Of a DNA stretch of 26,289 bases, positions 22,334-26,289 are shown in pieces. The stretch covers positions 1-26,289 of the forward strand of contig DHKA01000010.1 of the NCBI GenBank assembly GCA_002404605.1, given 5' to 3'. Source of the DNA: Clostridiales bacterium UBA4706 (GTDB taxonomy: Bacteria; Bacillota; Clostridia; Oscillospirales; Oscillospiraceae). Under the pieces are notes generated by a model that was not told where the DNA came from, made no database searches, and saw only the letters and a program-made list of their open reading frames with translations. The first letter of the stretch is position 1. The number at the start of each line of letters is the position of its first letter. The translations under genes and the position numbers were made by a program.

Positions 22334-24606
22334 ATACCGTCAATCAGGGCGTGCGCAAGCTCGACGCCATGCAGCTCGTGACCGGGCAGCCGGTCTATAC
22401 CGAGGACATCGCGCCGGGAAACTGCCTTGTGGTAAAGCTTCTGCGCTCGCCGCACGCAAACGCCATGGTGCGCGAGATCGACACGGAGCGAGCCATGCGC
22501 GTGCCGGGCATGAAAGCCGTGTTTACGTGGAAGGACGTGCCGCAGAACGCCCGGCGCTATACGCAGGCCGGGCAGACCGCGCCGGAGCCGAGCCCGCTCG
22601 ACCGGCTCGTGATCGACCGCCAAGTCCGCTTTGCGGGCGACGTCGTCGCCATTCTCGCCGGGCGGGACGAGGCGTGCGTCGATAAGGCGATGAAGCTCGT
22701 AAAGGTCGAGTACGACGTGCTCGAGCCGGTGCTCGATTTCCATACCGCGCTCGACAACCCCGTGCTCGTCCACCCGGAGGAAAACTGGGAGGCGCAGTGT
22801 CCCGTCGGCGCGGACAACCGCCGCAATCTCTGCGCGCACGAGGAGGACGGGCAGGGCGACATCGACGCCGTGCTCCGTGACTGCGACATCGTCATCGACC
22901 GCGTGTACCACACGAAGGCGTGCCAGCAGACGCCGATGGAGACGTTCCGCACGTTCTGCACGATCGACACCTACGGGCGGCTGCACATCGTGAGCTCCAC
23001 GCAGATCGTGTTCCACACGCGCCGCATCGTGGCGAACGCGCTGCACATCCCGCGCTCGAAGATCCGTGTGACGAAGCCCCGCGTCGGCGGCGGCTTCGGC
23101 GCGAAGCAGACGGCGGTGAGCGCCGTTTATCCGGCGTTCGTCACGTGGATGACGAAAAAGCCAAGCATGATCCTGTTCTCCCGCCGCGAGAGCATGATCG
23201 CGGGCAGCCCGCGGCACGAAATGGAAATGCATGTGCGTCTCGGCGCGGACAAAAACGGTATCGTGCGCGGTATCGATCTCTATACGCTCTCGAATACCGG
23301 CGCTTACGGCGAGCACGGCCCCACGACCGTCGGTCTCTCCGGGCATAAATCCATCCCGCTTTACGCCAGGGCCGAGGCCTACCGGTTCGTGTACGACGTT
23401 GTATACACCAACCACATGTCCTCGGGCGCGTACCGCGGCTACGGCGCGACGCAGGGCCTCTTTGCCGTGGAGTCCGCTGTGAACGAGCTGGCTGCGCGGC
23501 TCGGCATCGACCCCTTTGAGATACGGAAACGCAATATCCCCCGCGAGGGCGAGGTGATGCCCGCCTACTACGGGCAGGAGAATACGAGCTGCGCGCTCGG
23601 GGCGTGCCTCGAAAGCGTGCGGCGGCGCATCGGCTGGGACGAAAAGTACCCCTGCCGCGATATGGGGAACGGCAAGGTGCGCGCCGTCGGCATGGGCATG
23701 GCGATGCAGGGCTCCGGCATCAACAACGTGGACGTCGGCAGCGCGACACTCAAGCTGAACGACGGAGGCGGGTACACCCTCTCCATCGGCGCGGCGGATA
23801 TGGGCACCGGCTGCGATACGATCCTCGCGCAGATCGCCGCCGAAGCGCTCGACTGCCCGCTGGAGAACATTTCCGTTCTCGGCGCGGATACGGATTCCTC
23901 GCCCTACGATTCCGGCTCCTACGCCTCCAGCACAACGTACGTCACCGGCAAGGCCGTAGAGCAGTGCGCGCTCGCGCTGCGCGAAAAGATCACGGCGCTC
24001 GCCGCGCGAATGCTCTCGTGCAGCGAGGACGATGTGCTCCTCACCGGGAGCTGTGCTGAGACCATGGACGGGGAGAAGTCCGTCACGCTCGGGGAGATCG
24101 CGCTTGCCTCCCAGTGCGGGAACACGATCGCGCTCGAAGCGACCGTGACGCATACCTCGCCGATCTCGCCTCCACCGTTCATGGTGGGCGCGGCCGAGAT
24201 CGAGCTTGACCGCGAGACCGGCGAGACGCAGGTCGTGAACTTCGTCGCCGCCGTAGACTGCGGCACGCCCATCAACCCGAATCTCGCCCGCGTGCAGGCC
24301 GAGGGCGGCATTTTGCAGGGCATCGGCATGGCGCTCACGGAAAACATCACCTACGACCGCCGCGGCATGCCGGAGGAAAACTCCCTCATGCAGTATAAGA
24401 TCCCGACGCGGCAGGACATCGGTCATATCTCCGTTGCGTTCGAATCGAGCTATGAGAAGACCGGGCCCTACGGCGCAAAGTCCATCGGCGAGGTCGTCAT
24501 CAATACGCCGCTCCCCGCGATCGCCGACGCGGTGTACAACGCCACCGGCAAGCGGTTCTGCGAGCTGCCCATCACACCCGAACAGATCGCCATGACAGCA
24601 AAATAA
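22330..24606 (+). CDS. Molybdenum hydroxylase, molybdopterin-binding catalytic subunit
   Basis: This 758-residue subunit binds the molybdopterin cofactor and hydroxylates the substrate with water as oxygen source. Recognisable blocks are GGGFGAKQ (about 252-259), SSGAYRGYGATQGLFAVE, a Mo-pterin contact region MGTGCDTILAQIAAEAL, and the C-terminal GAKSIGEVV with the presumed catalytic base Glu721. Length matches xanthine dehydrogenase XdhA types. The first substrate-side block reads QQTPMETFRTFC where many relatives have a MEP-type motif, so the substrate need not be xanthine; another purine or N-heterocycle is possible. Start 22330 overlaps the upstream stop. A longer open frame back to 21970 is a shadow of the iron-sulfur gene. 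Confidence 0.92.
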   Translation: MNTVNQGVRKLDAMQLVTGQPVYTEDIAPGNCLVVKLLRSPHANAMVREIDTERAMRVPGMKAVFTWKDVPQNARRYTQAGQTAPEPSPLDRLVIDRQVRFAGDVVAILAGRDEACVDKAMKLVKVEYDVLEPVLDFHTALDNPVLVHPEENWEAQCPVGADNRRNLCAHEEDGQGDIDAVLRDCDIVIDRVYHTKACQQTPMETFRTFCTIDTYGRLHIVSSTQIVFHTRRIVANALHIPRSKIRVTKPRVGGGFGAKQTAVSAVYPAFVTWMTKKPSMILFSRRESMIAGSPRHEMEMHVRLGADKNGIVRGIDLYTLSNTGAYGEHGPTTVGLSGHKSIPLYARAEAYRFVYDVVYTNHMSSGAYRGYGATQGLFAVESAVNELAARLGIDPFEIRKRNIPREGEVMPAYYGQENTSCALGACLESVRRRIGWDEKYPCRDMGNGKVRAVGMGMAMQGSGINNVDVGSATLKLNDGGGYTLSIGAADMGTGCDTILAQIAAEALDCPLENISVLGADTDSSPYDSGSYASSTTYVTGKAVEQCALALREKITALAARMLSCSEDDVLLTGSCAETMDGEKSVTLGEIALASQCGNTIALEATVTHTSPISPPPFMVGAAEIELDRETGETQVVNFVAAVDCGTPINPNLARVQAEGGILQGIGMALTENITYDRRGMPEENSLMQYKIPTRQDIGHISVAFESSYEKTGPYGAKSIGEVVINTPLPAIADAVYNATGKRFCELPITPEQIAMTAK

Positions 24607-24610
24607 ACGA

Positions 24611-24640
24611 AAACTCCCTGCCGCTTTTGGCAGGGAGTTT
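24611..24640 (+). terminator. Terminator of the molybdenum-hydroxylase operon
   Basis: A perfect 12-bp stem (24611-24622 with 24629-24640) with a 6-base loop, A-run before and T-run at the end, lies 4 bases after the stop. Confidence 0.8.
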
Positions 24641-24680
24641 ACCATATAAAGAAAAATGTCCGCAACAGAAAAACTTTTTG

Positions 24681-24709
24681 TTGACAGCGCGGCGGAACTA
24701 TGGTAAGGT
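24681..24709 (+). promoter_or_regulatory. Promoter of the glycine-riboswitch/symporter unit
   Basis: A perfect TTGACA (24681-24686) and TAAGGT (24704-24709) are spaced by 17 bases. The -10 keeps the key TA and final T. Transcription should start near 24716, just before the riboswitch. Confidence 0.6.
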
Positions 24710-24730
24710 AACACTCGAATTCCAAAGAAG

Positions 24731-24850
24731 CGATCAGGATCCCCTGGGAGACTGAACGTGGAGGACACTCTGGAGAATCCCGTTTGATCGGGTGCCGAAG
24801 GTGCAAGGTCCGTATCCGGGCCGAAACTCTCAGGCAAAAGGACAGGGCAG
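24731..24850 (+). ncRNA. Glycine riboswitch (single full aptamer, probable 5' partner stem)
   Basis: The conserved glycine-aptamer blocks are present in order: GGAGA (24772-24776), GCCGAAGGTGCAA (24794-24806), and CCGAAACTCTCAGGCAAAAGG ending near 24841. P1 can form from 24768-24772 with 24843-24847. Only one full aptamer is visible. The 5' segment 24735-24762 contains a short hairpin and a GGGAGA, and may be the reduced 'ghost' aptamer known from single-aptamer glycine riboswitches. The downstream gene is an alanine/glycine symporter, a common target of this RNA. Confidence 0.9.
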
Positions 24851-24909
24851 AATCGTGATAGACCGCGAAAATATACGGGGTTATTTCCGAAACTGCATAT
24901 TCTCTCCGG

Positions 24910-24935
24910 AGCTGCCGAAAACCGGCAGCTTTTTT
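24910..24935 (+). terminator. Riboswitch expression-platform terminator
   Basis: An 8-bp stem (24910-24917 with 24923-24930) ends in six Ts. It lies between aptamer and symporter start, so glycine probably decides between termination and read-through. Confidence 0.75.
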
Positions 24936-24958
24936 CTATTTTTAAGGAGGCCCCGCAT

Positions 24959-26289
24959 ATGTTCACCGCCATCGAAAACGCGCTCTACCCCGTGGTATGC
25001 GATCTCAACACATACCTTTCCAACTACGTTCTCGTCTTTCTGCTCATCGCCGTCGGACTGTGGTACTCGATCCGCACGCGCTTCGTGCAGGTGCGCTGCT
25101 TCGGCGAGGGCATGCGCCGCGTGTTCGGAAATCTCACGCTCCGCGGCGAAAAGCACGCGAGCGGGATGAGCTCCTTTCAGGCGCTCGCTACCGCCATCGC
25201 CGCACAGGTCGGCACCGGCAACATCGTCGGCGCGTCCGGCGCGATCCTGACCGGCGGCCCCGGCGCGATTTTCTGGATGTGGGTCATCGCCTTTTTCGGC
25301 ATGGCGACCATTTATGCCGAGGCGACGCTCGCGCTGACCACCCGGCAGATCGACAAAGACGGCGCGATCCACGGCGGCCCGGTCTATTACATCACGACCG
25401 CCTTCAAGGGCGGCTTCGGAAAATTCCTCGCGGGCTTCTTCGCTGTCGCCATCATCCTTGCGCTCGGCTTTATGGGATGCATGGTGCAGTCCAACTCCAT
25501 CGGATCAACGTTTGAGACCGCGTTCGGCGTCCCGGCGTGGGCCGTCGGCATTGCGCTCGTTATCCTCTGCGGCGTCATTTTCCTCGGCGGCGTGCGCCGT
25601 CTCGCCGCCGTCGCGGAAAAGATCGTGCCGGTCATGGCGGCGATCTTCCTTGCGGGCGCGCTCGTCGTGCTCGTTGTCCGCATCCGCTATATCCCCGCGA
25701 CATTCGGCATGATCTTCCGGTATGCCTTCCAGCCGCAGGCCATTCTCGGCGGCGGCTTTGGCTACGCGCTGAAAACGGCGCTTTCGCAGGGCGCGAAGCG
25801 CGGCCTTTTCTCCAACGAGGCCGGTATGGGCTCCACGCCCCACGCCCATGCGCAGGCGAATGTCCAGATCCCGCACGAGCAGGGCGTTGTGGCGATGATC
25901 GGCGTATTCATGGATACGTTCGTCGTGCTCACGCTCAACGCGCTCGTCATCATCTCCACGCTTTATACCGAGGGCGGCCCTCTCCACGAGTGCGGCGCGG
26001 CTGCGGCCAGCACCACCCTCGGCAAGACCAACCTCGCCCAGACCGCCTTCGGCACCGTCTTCGGCGAGAGCGCAGGCAACATGTTCGTCGCAGTCTGCCT
26101 GTTCTTCTTCGCCTTCTCCACGATCCTGAGCTGGAACCTCTTCGGCAAGATCAACGTCTCCTACCTCTTCGGCAAGAAGAGCACCGTGGTCTACACCGTC
26201 CTTGCGCTCGTGTTCATCTTCCTCGGCACGATGATGTCCAACGACCTCGTCTGGGAGCTGAGCGACATGTTCAACAACCTCATGGTCAT
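24959..26289 (+). CDS. Sodium:alanine/glycine symporter (AGCS family), 3' end outside window
   Basis: The frame is open from ATG 24959 to the right edge (443 codons, no stop reached), so the gene is partial. AGGAGG (24945-24950) lies 8 bases before the ATG. The product is a multi-pass membrane transporter that imports alanine or glycine with Na+. AGCS marks are clear: FQALATAIAAQVGTGNIVG near residue 76, GGPGAIFWMW near 98 and the family signature GLFSNEAGMGSTPHAHA near 280. Together with the glycine riboswitch, glycine is the likely main substrate. The usual length is about 450-500 residues, so only a short C-terminal part should be missing. Confidence 0.93.
   Translation, partial: MFTAIENALYPVVCDLNTYLSNYVLVFLLIAVGLWYSIRTRFVQVRCFGEGMRRVFGNLTLRGEKHASGMSSFQALATAIAAQVGTGNIVGASGAILTGGPGAIFWMWVIAFFGMATIYAEATLALTTRQIDKDGAIHGGPVYYITTAFKGGFGKFLAGFFAVAIILALGFMGCMVQSNSIGSTFETAFGVPAWAVGIALVILCGVIFLGGVRRLAAVAEKIVPVMAAIFLAGALVVLVVRIRYIPATFGMIFRYAFQPQAILGGGFGYALKTALSQGAKRGLFSNEAGMGSTPHAHAQANVQIPHEQGVVAMIGVFMDTFVVLTLNALVIISTLYTEGGPLHECGAAAASTTLGKTNLAQTAFGTVFGESAGNMFVAVCLFFFAFSTILSWNLFGKINVSYLFGKKSTVVYTVLALVFIFLGTMMSNDLVWELSDMFNNLMV

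Noticed and set aside
22261..24972. 903-codon minus-strand open frame
   Set aside because: It is antisense to the molybdenum-hydroxylase catalytic gene and crosses its terminator; its translation is low-complexity and His/Arg/Ala-rich.

Overview
The window looks like chromosomal DNA of a GC-rich, low-branching Firmicute, most like a gut anaerobe of the Clostridia (Oscillospiraceae-like). The reasons are strong AGGAGG-type ribosome sites, TTG and GTG starts, sigma-A promoters (TTGACA-N16/17-TATAAT), an L10 leader, a glycine riboswitch ahead of a Na+:alanine/glycine symporter, and an rpsF-ssb-rpsR cluster. The taxonomic placement is inference from these features and from gene style; no database was consulted.

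Layout. (1) 127-3732: a voltage-sensor K+ channel with a TrkA-C domain, aspartate ammonia-lyase (aspA, minus strand) and a divergent LysR regulator. aspA and lysR share a compact promoter/operator region. (2) 3782-11364: a carbohydrate-use cluster in two divergent arms. The minus arm encodes two ABC permeases, a lipoprotein solute-binding protein and a sugar-phosphate-isomerase-like TIM barrel. The plus arm encodes a DhnA/LsrF-type class I aldolase, a zinc-dependent dehydrogenase and a SorC-family regulator. No ABC ATPase and no sugar kinase lie in the cluster, so the transporter probably borrows a shared ATPase, and any phosphorylation is done by an enzyme encoded elsewhere. The substrate is unknown. 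(3) 11399-14786: a small phage-derived island bounded on both sides by strong hairpin terminators. It holds an intact-looking terminase large subunit, a small subunit and a 90-residue protein on the minus strand, and a divergent Xre repressor plus ImmA/IrrE-like metalloprotease on the plus strand. Between them is a complete-looking genetic switch: two opposed promoters and four copies of a CACG-N3-CGTG operator. No integrase, portal, capsid or tail gene is present.

(4) 14798-16981: a membrane-anchored protein of unknown function (minus) and a HAD hydrolase (plus), divergent. (5) 17008-19291: an L10-leader-controlled operon rplJ-rplL-rpsF-ssb-rpsR. This is an unusual join, because rplJL normally lies with rplKA and rpoBC. 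(6) 19295-21064: a HerA/YjgR-like (DUF853) ATPase with a highly charged coiled-coil tail. (7) 21096-24640: a three-subunit molybdenum hydroxylase of the xanthine dehydrogenase family (FAD, 2Fe-2S and Mo subunits) in a translationally coupled operon. (8) 24681-26289: promoter, glycine riboswitch, terminator and the 5' part of an AGCS symporter gene that runs off the right edge.

The best candidate for something undescribed is the terminase-plus-immunity-switch island (11399-14786). The orphan sugar pathway (3782-11364) and the rearranged ribosomal operon come next. No tRNA, rRNA, CRISPR array, transposase or insertion sequence was recognised.
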